A DNA stretch of 64,000 nt from Sulfurihydrogenibium subterraneum DSM 15120 (lineage in GTDB: Bacteria; Aquificota; Aquificia; Aquificales; Hydrogenothermaceae). A program made the position numbers and the translations under genes. How positions within the stretch are numbered: position 1 is the first letter of the stretch; every line of letters starts with the position of its first letter. Location of the stretch: contig NZ_JHUV01000010.1 of the NCBI RefSeq assembly GCF_000619805.1, positions 184,579-248,578 of the forward strand, in the 5' to 3' direction. The notes beneath the pieces were generated by a model that saw only the letters and a list, made by a program, of their open reading frames with translations, had not been told where the DNA came from and ran no database searches. Positions 17,362 through 25,844 of this stretch are shown here, piece by piece.

Positions 17362-18344
17362 AAGTAGGCATATCCCTTGGAGACCCTTCTGGAATATCCC
17401 CTGAGATACTTATAAAGTCTTTAAATAAACTTCCTAAAAACAATGCTTACATAATCTATGGTGGAAAAAAAGTTTTAGATAAAACTGCAAAAAATTTAGG
17501 TTTAACTGCTAATTTTACATTAATTAACAGTCCTGAAGAAGTAAAAAAGTCTGGATACTATCTTATAAATCTTTTTGATGAAGACTTTCAAGCTGGAAGC
17601 CCATCTATTTTGTCAGGAAAAGCATCTGTAGTATTTTTAGAATCAGCTGTAAAAGACATTTTATATAATAAAACCGATGCACTGGTGACCCTGCCTATCT
17701 CAAAAAGGTGGATTATGGAAGCTGGATTTAAATACGCAGGGCATACTGACTATTTGGCAGAAGTCTCACAAGCAAAAGAGTATGTTATGGTATTGATGTG
17801 TAAAAAGATAAAAGTAGGACTGATTACAACCCACATACCTCTTAAAGATGTACCTAAAAGTATTACAACAGAAAAGATAGTCTCAAAAGTTAGACTTATA
17901 AATAAAGAGTTAAAAGAGAAGTTTGGCATAGAAAAACCAAAAATAGCGATAGTAGGTCTAAACCCTCACGCTTCTGATAACGGAAACATAGGAGATGAAG
18001 AAAATAGAATAATAATACCAGCAGTAAATCAGCTTCTTAATGAAGGAGTAGATATTACCTATCCTTTATCAGCTGACACTGGGTTTAATAGATATAAAGA
18101 GTTTGATTTTTATGTAGCAATGTACCACGACCAAGGTTTAATACCTTTAAAGTTGTTGTGTTTTAGAAAAGCCGTAAACATCACTTTTGGCTTAAACTTT
18201 ATTAGAACTTCTCCAGACCATGGAACAGGTTATGATATAGCTGGAAAAAACATAGCAGACCCTTCTTCTTTTATAGAAGCTGTTAAGTTAGCTGTTAAAC
18301 TTGCTTATAACACTCAAAGTAAAAATCATCTTCAAACCGTTTAA
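17355..18344 (+). CDS. pdxA: 4-hydroxythreonine-4-phosphate dehydrogenase
   Basis: A 329-residue NAD-dependent enzyme of the DXP-dependent pyridoxal phosphate pathway. It starts with [14 protein letters not shown] and holds the three metal-binding histidines in [19 protein letters not shown] and [12 protein letters not shown]. It is the last gene of the sulfur-relay operon, overlapping the DsrH-like gene by 7 nt. Its final 50 bases overlap the 3' end of the convergent ribD, so both proteins are specified on opposite strands there. Confidence 0.95.
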   Translation: MVKVGISLGDPSGISPEILIKSLNKLPKNNAYIIYGGKKVLDKTAKNLGLTANFTLINSPEEVKKSGYYLINLFDEDFQAGSPSILSGKASVVFLESAVKDILYNKTDALVTLPISKRWIMEAGFKYAGHTDYLAEVSQAKEYVMVLMCKKIKVGLITTHIPLKDVPKSITTEKIVSKVRLINKELKEKFGIEKPKIAIVGLNPHASDNGNIGDEENRIIIPAVNQLLNEGVDITYPLSADTGFNRYKEFDFYVAMYHDQGLIPLKLLCFRKAVNITFGLNFIRTSPDHGTGYDIAGKNIADPSSFIEAVKLAVKLAYNTQSKNHLQTV

Positions 18345-19395
18345 AATCTTCTACTTTAAGTTTTATACTTTCATTTATATCCTCTATTCCTAAACTACCA
18401 AAAGATGATATTCCGTCTTCTCCTACTATCTTTGGAGCTACAAAAAGAGAAATTTTATCCCAAAAACCTTCTTTAATAAAGGAAGTGATAACTTCTTTTC
18501 CTCCTTCAACCAGTAGATGAACTATTTGATTTTGATATAAAATCTCAAGAATGTCTTTGATTTTAAACTTACCGTTGTAAGTATTTAACGTAAATACTTT
18601 TACGTTAGGTTGTTTCGAAAGTATCTCCTTTTTATAAGGGTCAGCTTCTTTTGAAGTGATAACTATTGTGTCAGCTTCTTTATTGTAAATATTGTAATCT
18701 AAAGGAACTTTTAATTTACTATCTAATAAAACCCTTACAGGTTGTCTATCGGTTTTGACGTGTCTAACTGTTAAAGAAGGGTTATCAAGCAGTGCAGTAT
18801 TTGAGCCTACTAAAACAGCTGTTGCCTGATTTCTAAGTATGTGTGCGTATCTTCTTGACTCTTGGGAAGTTATCCACTTGGAGCTTCCTGTTTTAGTTGC
18901 TATTTTTCCATCTATCGTTTGAGCTACCTTTATATGAACAAAAGGTCTTTTTTGGGTTATGTATACAAAAAAGTCCTCATTTATTTTTTGTGCTTGTTTT
19001 TCTAACATTCCTACTACTACTTCTACACCTTTTTGTTTGAGGATTTCAACACCTTTTCCTGCAACTAACGGATTTGGGTCTAATGTAGCAACTACTACTT
19101 TACTTATACCTTCTTCTAATATAGCTTCTGTGCAAGGAGGAGTTTTGCCGTAATGACAGCAAGGTTCTAAACTTACAAACATTGTAGAACCTTTAAGGTC
19201 AAAACCCTTGGATTTAGCGTCTTTTATAGCCTCCCTTTCAGCGTGGGGCATTCCTGCTTTGTAATGAAAACCTTTTCCTATGATTTTGCCGTCTTTTACA
19301 ATAACAGCTCCAACGGTAGGATTTGGATGGGTATATCCTTTCCTCTCTTTTGCTAAATCTAATGCTATGTTCATATAGTGTTCTAAATTTTCCAT
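18295..19395 (-). CDS. ribD: Bifunctional riboflavin biosynthesis deaminase/reductase
   Basis: A 366-residue fusion. The N-terminal deaminase (about 1-145) has the zinc site MPHAEREAI and [12 protein letters not shown]. The C-terminal reductase (about 147-366) has [20 protein letters not shown] and [11 protein letters not shown]. It carries out the deamination and ribosyl reduction that follow GTP cyclohydrolase II in riboflavin synthesis. The 3' end overlaps pdxA by 50 nt on the opposite strand. No other rib gene is in the window. Confidence 0.96.
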   Translation of the reverse strand: MENLEHYMNIALDLAKERKGYTHPNPTVGAVIVKDGKIIGKGFHYKAGMPHAEREAIKDAKSKGFDLKGSTMFVSLEPCCHYGKTPPCTEAILEEGISKVVVATLDPNPLVAGKGVEILKQKGVEVVVGMLEKQAQKINEDFFVYITQKRPFVHIKVAQTIDGKIATKTGSSKWITSQESRRYAHILRNQATAVLVGSNTALLDNPSLTVRHVKTDRQPVRVLLDSKLKVPLDYNIYNKEADTIVITSKEADPYKKEILSKQPNVKVFTLNTYNGKFKIKDILEILYQNQIVHLLVEGGKEVITSFIKEGFWDKISLFVAPKIVGEDGISSFGSLGIEDINESIKLKVEDFKRFEDDFYFECYKQV

Positions 19396-19408
19396 AAATA
19401 GAATTTTA

Positions 19409-20536
19409 TCATAAAGATCTTATATCTTTATAATGAATGTTGTGTCCTCCGTCGTAAACTTGAGTTGGTCTAAAGAGTTTATTATTTCTGACATACTCTA
19501 TACAGTGGGATATCCAGCCAGGAACTCTTGCCATTGCAAATATAGTTGTATAAAAGTCTGAAGGTATTTCCATCTGAGAGTATAACACTCCTGAATAAAA
19601 GTCTATGTTTGTATAAATTTTTTTCTCTTCTAAGTATTCTAATGCTATTTTTTCAAAGATTTCAGCTTTTTCTAAAAGAGGCGTAGATTTTTCTTTCTGA
19701 AGCTTTTCTAAAAGGTATTTCATTATTTTTGCTCTTGGGTCATAAGTTTTGTAGATTCTATGTCCAAAGCCCATAATTTTATCTTTATTTTTCAACTTCT
19801 CTTTTATATACTCTCTTATTATTTTCTCATCGTTTGGAAGAGAAGATAACATTTTATATACTTCTTCATTTGCTCCACCGTGTAATCTTCCAGACAATGA
19901 ACCTACTGCAGAAGAAACACAGGCGTAAAGGTCTGCTAATGTTGAAACAACTACCATCGCTGTAAATGTAGATGCATTTATGGTATGCTCTGCATGTAAG
20001 ATTAAAGTTTTATCTAACGTTTGCCAATAAATTTTTTCTACAGGTTTACCCTTTAGCATATAAAGAAAATTTTCAGTGTAATAAAAATTTTTATTTGGAA
20101 AAACTATTTCTTTTCCTTCTTTTAATCTTTTTGAAAAAGCTATAACAACAGGAACTATCGCCATTATTCTTACAGTCTGTCTATACTTGTTTTCTTCTTT
20201 CATTATATCTGTATCTATGTCATCAAAAGCAAATACAGGAATTAAACTTTGTAATATTTTCATAGGATGTAAATTTTTTGGTAAAGACTTCAATATATCT
20301 AAAATTCTTTCAGAGTATTTCAGATTTTCTTTAATATCTAACTCAAACTTTAATAACTCCTTTTCATCAGGAATTTTTCCGAAGATAAGCAAGTATGACA
20401 CTTCTAAAAAGTTAGAGTTTTCTACCAACTCTTGTATTGGTATTCCTCTATATTCTAAAATACCATTTTCTCCATCTACGTAGCTTATACTTGACTTTAC
20501 AACTGGGATACCAGCCAATCCTTCATAAACTTGCAT
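19409..20536 (-). CDS. gltA: Citrate synthase
   Basis: A 375-residue citrate synthase from the ATG at 20536, which has AAGGTGAT upstream; a GTG at 20545 would overlap that site. The catalytic residues are in GRLHGGANEEV (His), FGHRIYKTYDPRA (His) and NIDFYSGVLY (Asp), followed by ISHCIEYVRNNKLFRP, where the Arg binds citrate. The size fits the small dimeric bacterial/archaeal type. A 2-methylcitrate synthase is possible. In an organism expected to run the reductive TCA cycle this enzyme is of interest because some citrate synthases work in reverse. Confidence 0.92.
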   Translation of the reverse strand: MQVYEGLAGIPVVKSSISYVDGENGILEYRGIPIQELVENSNFLEVSYLLIFGKIPDEKELLKFELDIKENLKYSERILDILKSLPKNLHPMKILQSLIPVFAFDDIDTDIMKEENKYRQTVRIMAIVPVVIAFSKRLKEGKEIVFPNKNFYYTENFLYMLKGKPVEKIYWQTLDKTLILHAEHTINASTFTAMVVVSTLADLYACVSSAVGSLSGRLHGGANEEVYKMLSSLPNDEKIIREYIKEKLKNKDKIMGFGHRIYKTYDPRAKIMKYLLEKLQKEKSTPLLEKAEIFEKIALEYLEEKKIYTNIDFYSGVLYSQMEIPSDFYTTIFAMARVPGWISHCIEYVRNNKLFRPTQVYDGGHNIHYKDIRSL

Positions 20537-20627
20537 TTTTATCACCTTTAATTTTGATTATTGTCATTAAAAAAATTTAAACAGAATATTAGAATTTAGC
20601 AAGAATAAACTTCAGGAGGTTTTTCAA

Positions 20628-21551
20628 ATGTTGTACCTAATAAGTTTAATTTTATCTCTATTTACTTTTTCATTGGCAGGTGAAAGGCTTTATACCATAT
20701 CACCGAAAGAAGCCCACAATCTTTTAAATAACAAAAATGTAGTATTTATTTACACAGAAGACAAAGAAACTTACAAAAAAGAACACATACCTTCATCTAT
20801 TAACATTGATAGTTTATCGTTGCAAGATATAGCGATAAAAAATAATGAAAAGCAAAAATGTAATTATTTACCACTTTGTCCTAAAACTGCAGAAAAAATT
20901 TTTTCAGAAAAAGGCTTAACACCTAACAATTTTTACATCATTTACTATGACGAACTTCCTAATAAAGCATCTTACTTATGGTTTTTACTTTACTCTATGG
21001 GTGTAGATGATAAAAACTTAAGAATATTAGATGGGGGATTTAAAGCTTGGAAAAATGAAAGACTGCCTACAGAGTCAGGAGATGAAAAACCAAGAAAAAA
21101 AGCAACATTTAAAGTAAAACCAAGGTACGAAGTAGTAGCATCTAAAGAAGAAGTTTTAAAACATGTAGAAAACTATCAAAAAGATATAGATGACAACATT
21201 TTACTTATAGATACACGAACATTTTTAGAATTTACAGGAAGGCAGGAAATGACAGATATAAAAAGGTCTGGACATATACCCGGTGCAAAGTTTGTGTACT
21301 GGAGATGGTTTGCAGGTAAAGATACCACTTATAGACCATTTGAAAAATTACAAGAAGATGTAAAGAAGCTTAACATAGACTTTAACAAGAAAATCATACT
21401 TTACTGCACTATAGGAAACAGGTCTTCTTTTGTTTTTATCCCTTTAAAAGCCTTAGGTGCTAAAAATCTAAAAATATACACTGGAAGTTGGTACGAATGG
21501 GGCAATGACGAAACCCTCCCTATAGAAAAAGAAAAATTTAGAGAACGCTAA
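20628..21551 (+). CDS. Secreted two-domain rhodanese (thiosulfate sulfurtransferase)
   Basis: A 307-residue protein with a signal peptide ending near residue 18 (SLFTFSLAG), so probably periplasmic. Two rhodanese domains are seen: an inactive N-terminal one (about 22-145) and a C-terminal one with the active-site loop ILYCTIGNRSS, where Cys takes the persulfide, and the end SWYEWGNDETLPIE typical of SseA/TST. It would move sulfane sulfur from thiosulfate to cyanide or a thiol acceptor. It has a strong AGGAGG. The stop codon lies inside the -35 of the flagellin promoter. Confidence 0.9.
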   Translation: MLYLISLILSLFTFSLAGERLYTISPKEAHNLLNNKNVVFIYTEDKETYKKEHIPSSINIDSLSLQDIAIKNNEKQKCNYLPLCPKTAEKIFSEKGLTPNNFYIIYYDELPNKASYLWFLLYSMGVDDKNLRILDGGFKAWKNERLPTESGDEKPRKKATFKVKPRYEVVASKEEVLKHVENYQKDIDDNILLIDTRTFLEFTGRQEMTDIKRSGHIPGAKFVYWRWFAGKDTTYRPFEKLQEDVKKLNIDFNKKIILYCTIGNRSSFVFIPLKALGAKNLKIYTGSWYEWGNDETLPIEKEKFRER

Positions 21552-21575
21552 AAAATTTTTAAAAACTTACGATAA
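21549..21575 (+). promoter_or_regulatory. Sigma-28 (FliA) promoter of the flagellin gene
   Basis: TAAAAAAT at 21549-21556, an 11-nt spacer, and TACGATAA at 21568-21575. The FliA consensus is TAAAGTTT-N11-GCCGATAA, so spacing is exact and the -10 core CGATAA is perfect. The flagellin ATG lies 35 nt downstream, behind TTAGGAGGT. Confidence 0.75.
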
Positions 21576-21609
21576 TAAAATTGAAAAAACTTTTAGGAGG
21601 TAAATAGAC

Positions 21610-22467
21610 ATGGCAATGAGAATTAATTACAATTACTCAGCAGACTTTACACTTGTAAACTTAAACAGAACAGAATCTGCGCTAAACAAATCACTTGAAA
21701 GACTATCAACAGGATTCAGAATCAACAGAGCAGCAGATGATGCAGCAGGTTACTTCATTTCAGACCAATTAAAGACTTATGCAATTTCATTAGCACAAGG
21801 AACAAGAAACGCTAACGACGGTATCAGCATAGCACAGATAGCTCAAGGTGCTCTAAAAGAAGTATACGACATACTAAATGACATTAAAGCAAAAGCAATT
21901 CAAGCATCAAACACATCTGACGACACTTCCAGAGGACAAATCCAACAAGACATTAACAACTTAGTAGATTCTATAGCTAAAATATTCAAAGATACAGAGT
22001 TTAACGGAATAAATTTATTTAGTGGTTCCAGCTCTACAACATTTACAATCCATTATGGTGGAAGAAAAGACCAAGAATTAGCAATAGTAACATCTCAGGC
22101 TACTGCAACTGCTGGAACATCAACTACAGCTGTATCTACAATTACAATAGGTTCTACTGGATACTGTATAGATGTAACTTCTCAAACTAAAGCAAATGCT
22201 ACAGTAAAAACAGTAGATGATTTAATCAAAGTTGTAGACGATATGGCAGCTAAGTTTGGTTCATACCAAATAGAGCTTGAAAAAATCATATCTAACAACG
22301 AAACATCAAGAGTAAATACACAAGAAGCAGAAAGCAGAATCAGAAACGTAGACATGGCTAACGAAATGGCTAACTTCACAAAGCTTCAAATCTTAATGCA
22401 GTCTGGTACTGCAATGCTCGCTCAAGCTAACGCTAAAAACCAACTTGTCCTACAGCTTTTAAGGTAA
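21610..22467 (+). CDS. fliC: Flagellin
   Basis: A 285-residue flagellin. The N-terminal D0/D1 region has LNRTESALNKSLERLSTGFR and INRAADDAAGYFISDQLK. The C-terminal D0/D1 region has SRIRNVDMANEMANFTKLQI and ends LLR. The central part (about 145-200), rich in Thr, Ser and Ala, is very short, so the surface D2/D3 domains are nearly absent, a minimal filament protein. It has a strong ribosome binding site, a sigma-28 promoter and a terminator right after the stop, consistent with high single-gene expression. Confidence 0.97.
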   Translation: MAMRINYNYSADFTLVNLNRTESALNKSLERLSTGFRINRAADDAAGYFISDQLKTYAISLAQGTRNANDGISIAQIAQGALKEVYDILNDIKAKAIQASNTSDDTSRGQIQQDINNLVDSIAKIFKDTEFNGINLFSGSSSTTFTIHYGGRKDQELAIVTSQATATAGTSTTAVSTITIGSTGYCIDVTSQTKANATVKTVDDLIKVVDDMAAKFGSYQIELEKIISNNETSRVNTQEAESRIRNVDMANEMANFTKLQILMQSGTAMLAQANAKNQLVLQLLR

Positions 22468-22474
22468 TATAATT

Positions 22475-22503
22475 AAATAGGGGGAGTAAGACTCCCCTAT
22501 TTT
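22475..22503 (+). terminator. Intrinsic terminator after flagellin
   Basis: GGGGAG (22481-22486) pairs with CTCCCC (22492-22497) across a TAAGA loop; A/T flanks extend the stem past a bulged G, and a short T run follows. It should end most fliC transcripts, with read-through into flaG. Confidence 0.7.
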
Positions 22504-22528
22504 AAAAACTGATAGCAGGTGAGTAGCC

Positions 22529-22924
22529 ATGAATATAAACGCATTAGATAAATTACCAGTGCAACTTCAAGATATCCAAATAAACTTACAACAAGCAGAG
22601 AAAACTCCTACTATTCAAGAAGACATTTCTCAAACAAAAACAGCAGTAGTAACTGATAATACTAAAAATTTAGAAAATTTAGTAAAAGAACAGTTAAAAA
22701 ACCCTGAGGAACTGAAAAAACTGATAGAAGAGCTCCAGAATAAGATAAGTTATCTAAATAAATCATTGAAAATAGAAATCGACAGAGAAATCAACGAGCC
22801 TATTATTAAAATAGTAGAAGTTGGAACTAATAAGGTAATAAGACAGATACCACCAGATTACATGATTAACATAATTAAAAACATAAACAAAATGTTAGGA
22901 GCTCTGTTTAACGAGAAAGTTTAA
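22529..22924 (+). CDS. flaG: FlaG family flagellar protein
   Basis: A 131-residue protein. The C-terminal half has the FlaG pattern: LNKSLKIEIDREINEPIIKI, then VIRQIPPDYMINIIKNI. The N-terminus is low-complexity and Gln/Thr-rich. FlaG is linked to filament length in other bacteria; its exact action is unclear. It lies between fliC and fliD as in many flagellar clusters. Confidence 0.88.
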   Translation: MNINALDKLPVQLQDIQINLQQAEKTPTIQEDISQTKTAVVTDNTKNLENLVKEQLKNPEELKKLIEELQNKISYLNKSLKIEIDREINEPIIKIVEVGTNKVIRQIPPDYMINIIKNINKMLGALFNEKV

Positions 22925-22945
22925 TTAAAAAAGGCGGTGATAATT

Positions 22946-24250
22946 ATGGCAGGAGAGTTGAGTGTAACAGGGTTAGTAGGTAATTTTGATATTAACTCTG
23001 TCTTACAACAGATACAAGCTATAAAAAGCCAGCAAATATTACTTCTTCAGCAAAAACAGCAAACTATATCAGCAAAAAAATCAGCTGTATCGGATATACA
23101 GAACATTTTAAAGAACATACAAAACACTGTTAACAACATCACAGACCCAAACATCGCTTATGCTAAGTCTATAGCTCTGTCTAATCCAAATGTAGCTACA
23201 GTATCTATTACAGACCCAACTCAAGTCCAAACTGGAACTTACTCTTTAACCGTTAACCAACTTGCACAGAATGACGTTTATGCAACTTCAACCGCAGTTT
23301 CAGATAAAAATGATCCTTTAGGTTTATCTTCTGGAACTTTAACAATCAGAATAAAAGGTGTTGATTACAACGTTGTGTATGACAATACATTCTCCTTGCA
23401 AGCATTAGCTGATGAAATAAATAGGACGGCACAAACCTATAACGGAGATTTTAGAGCTTCTGTTGTTAACGTAGGAACTCAATCAAACCCTCAGTATAAA
23501 CTGGTTATATCAGGAACAAAAACTGGACAGGAAAACGCTCTAACAATTTCAGATAGTGGTAATCTAATATCTACACTTGGATTAGACCATATAAAAACAG
23601 CTCAAGATGCTCAAATAAACTATGAAGGGTTAACTATTAACAGCTCAACAAATACCTTTACTAACATCCCTGGTCTATCTATAACAGTAAATCAGACTGG
23701 TAATACCACTATAACTGTGAATAAAGACTCTAAACCTATCACTGATGCTTTAAACAGTATAATAAACGGTTATAACAACCTTGTAAACACATTGAACAAA
23801 GAAACAGGTAAAGATGGAAGGTTAAGTGGTGAGTATTCCTTAAATATTATAAAAAGTGGATTATACAGGCAGTTAGAGCCCCTTTTGACAAACGGAGTTA
23901 TAAAGTATGACAGAACTAATGGAAATATATCACTAAATACCACAAAACTTCAAGATATGATAACAAATAATCCTAATGACCTTCAAGATATTCTAACTCA
24001 GGTAAAAGATAATGTTTACAACTATCTCAAAGATTATACTCAGACATCTGGAGTTATAGATACAAAACTAAAATCTTACGATAAACAGATAAACTCTATA
24101 CAGAGTATGATAGACCAGATAAACAAAAGAATACAAACAGAGATACAAACTCTTAAAAATCAATTTATATACATGCAAAATCTACAAGCTCAATATAACG
24201 ACATAAGCGCAAGAATACAGGCAACATTTGGTTTACAAACAAATAAATAG
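22946..24250 (+). CDS. fliD: Flagellar filament cap protein FliD
   Basis: A 434-residue cap protein starting at the ATG at 22946, with AGGCGGTGAT just upstream (a GTG at 22937 lies within this site). The N-terminus GLVGNFDINSVLQQIQAIKS and the coiled-coil N- and C-terminal arms are FliD-like, with Thr/Asn-rich domains between. It caps the filament tip and guides flagellin folding. fliS follows after 10 nt. Confidence 0.93.
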   Translation: MAGELSVTGLVGNFDINSVLQQIQAIKSQQILLLQQKQQTISAKKSAVSDIQNILKNIQNTVNNITDPNIAYAKSIALSNPNVATVSITDPTQVQTGTYSLTVNQLAQNDVYATSTAVSDKNDPLGLSSGTLTIRIKGVDYNVVYDNTFSLQALADEINRTAQTYNGDFRASVVNVGTQSNPQYKLVISGTKTGQENALTISDSGNLISTLGLDHIKTAQDAQINYEGLTINSSTNTFTNIPGLSITVNQTGNTTITVNKDSKPITDALNSIINGYNNLVNTLNKETGKDGRLSGEYSLNIIKSGLYRQLEPLLTNGVIKYDRTNGNISLNTTKLQDMITNNPNDLQDILTQVKDNVYNYLKDYTQTSGVIDTKLKSYDKQINSIQSMIDQINKRIQTEIQTLKNQFIYMQNLQAQYNDISARIQATFGLQTNK

Positions 24251-24260
24251 GAGAAAATAG

Positions 24261-24629
24261 ATGATTAATCCGTATCAAAGTTATATAAAGACAGAGTTAG
24301 ATTCTCTCCCTGTAGCTGGCATTATAGCAAAGGGTTATGACCGTATAATATTGGAGCTGAAAAGTGCTATAGAGAATATAGAAAAAAGAAACATTAAAGG
24401 TAAAATTGAAAACATCTCAAAAGCTATTGACTTACTTACTACACTTCGTTTAGGACTTGACTTTGAAAAAGGTGGAGAAATAGCAAGAAATTTAGAAGAT
24501 ATATACTCTTTTTGTGAAAGAGAGATACAACTAGCAAATCTAAAAAATGATGTAGAGAGATTACAAAATGTTATTAAAGTTTTAGATACTGTTAAAAGTG
24601 GGTGGGAAGAATTAGCAACCAAGTCTTAA
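24261..24629 (+). CDS. fliS: Flagellin export chaperone FliS
   Basis: A 122-residue helical protein with the FliS N-terminus NPYQSYIKTELDSL, a region KGYDRIILELKSAIENIEKR and the block AIDLLTTLRLGLDFEKGGEIA. FliS binds the flagellin C-terminus and prevents early polymerisation. Its 3' end overlaps the next gene by 28 nt. Confidence 0.92.
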   Translation: MINPYQSYIKTELDSLPVAGIIAKGYDRIILELKSAIENIEKRNIKGKIENISKAIDLLTTLRLGLDFEKGGEIARNLEDIYSFCEREIQLANLKNDVERLQNVIKVLDTVKSGWEELATKS

Positions 24630-24910
24630 AAGATCTTATTGATAAGATAGATAGATTAGTGTTAGAATCCCAAATCTCAGAAGAACCTTACTATCTCGAA
24701 GATTTAGGTAAGTTAGCAAATGAGATAGAATGTTATTTAAAAGATAATCCTTTAGACCAACATTCTGCACAAGTTATTTTAGAAAAAATAAACTTAATAA
24801 ACAGTATACTTCAAGAAAAATCAGACAAAATCATAAAAATCCTTAAAGATAAACAAAAAGAAGAGAAGTTAATCCAGCAGGCTTATAAACTTCTATCAGA
24901 CATAATCTAA
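24602..24910 (+). CDS. FliT-like small helical protein
   Basis: A 102-residue, Lys/Glu-rich helical protein. The likely start is GTG at 24602, inside the last 28 bases of fliS; no clear ribosome binding site precedes it, so translational coupling is likely. Position after fliS and size fit FliT, the FliD chaperone, but sequence similarity is too weak to prove it. Confidence 0.55.
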   Translation: MGRISNQVLKDLIDKIDRLVLESQISEEPYYLEDLGKLANEIECYLKDNPLDQHSAQVILEKINLINSILQEKSDKIIKILKDKQKEEKLIQQAYKLLSDII

Positions 24911-24957
24911 TTTTCTCCTATGGTAAAATAATTTAAAAATCTGGCGGAGGAAACTAC

Positions 24958-25494
24958 TTGAACAAATTAGAGCAGATTTTTGAAAGGATTTTATGGGAAT
25001 CAAGGCTAATAGTTGTATTTTCTGTTATAGCTTCAATTTTGGCATCTTTTACATTAGTTGTAATAGGAACTTACGACATTTTACTTATTTTTAAAGAACT
25101 TTTTCACGCTTTTTCAGACCAAGAAGTATACGAACAGTTTCATAAAGATGCAATTACTCACATTATAAGTGCGATAGATGCATATTTAATATCCACAGTT
25201 TTACTTATTTTTGGAATAGGACTTTATGAGCTTTTTGTAAGTAAAATTGACTACGCAGAAAAAGATACAAGGTCTTCTAAAATATTAATTGTACACTCGT
25301 TAGACCAGCTTAAAGACAAATTAGCTAAAGTAATAGTTATGGTTTTAATCGTTACGTTTTTTAAACACGCGGTTAAATACAGTTATGAAGAAGTATTAAA
25401 CTTGCTATATCTTGGAATTGGAATATTTTTAATAGCGTTGGCTATATACTTATTAGCTAAATCCCACGAAGCTCAAAAAAGTGAGGAGCATTAA
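24958..25494 (+). CDS. UPF0114 (YqhA) family membrane protein
   Basis: A 178-residue inner-membrane protein with three or four hydrophobic segments (about 17-42, 75-100, 120-140, 148-168). The N-terminus FERILWESRLIVVFSVIASI is the family signature. The start is TTG at 24958 with GGAGG seven bases upstream. The function of the family is unknown. It lies 2 nt before copA. Confidence 0.8.
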   Translation: MNKLEQIFERILWESRLIVVFSVIASILASFTLVVIGTYDILLIFKELFHAFSDQEVYEQFHKDAITHIISAIDAYLISTVLLIFGIGLYELFVSKIDYAEKDTRSSKILIVHSLDQLKDKLAKVIVMVLIVTFFKHAVKYSYEEVLNLLYLGIGIFLIALAIYLLAKSHEAQKSEEH

Positions 25495-25496
25495 AT

Positions 25497-25844
25497 ATGA
25501 AAGATTTAACTGTTTTACTGACTTCTCTAACTATAATATCAGGGATAAGCTGGTTTTTTTTCTCAAAAGATAAAAAGAAAGAAGAGGAAAATCAAGAATC
25601 AGGAGAATTAGAAAAGCTTGAAGTTAACATATCTGGAATGCATTGTGCTGGATGTGCAGCTGGAATAGAAGCTACTTTAAAATTAGTCAGTGGGATAAAA
25701 TCTGCTACCGTTAACTTTGCTACTTCTAAGGGAGAATTTCTATACGACCCATCAAAGATAAAAAAAGAACAGATAATAGAAAAAATAAAAGAGTTAGGAT
25801 ACGATGCATCTCTTGATTTAGAAAGCTTTGAAAAAAAAAGTTAG
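25497..25844 (+). CDS. Short frame product: membrane-anchored HMA copper-binding domain
   Basis: If no frameshift occurs, translation ends at TAG 25842-25844 and yields 115 residues. These are one N-terminal membrane segment (about 4-22), a charged linker and a complete HMA domain with Cys50/Cys53. E. coli makes a soluble CopA(Z) chaperone from copA by programmed frameshifting; this product would be a tethered analogue. Whether it accumulates is not known. Confidence 0.5.
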   Translation: MKDLTVLLTSLTIISGISWFFFSKDKKKEEENQESGELEKLEVNISGMHCAGCAAGIEATLKLVSGIKSATVNFATSKGEFLYDPSKIKKEQIIEKIKELGYDASLDLESFEKKS

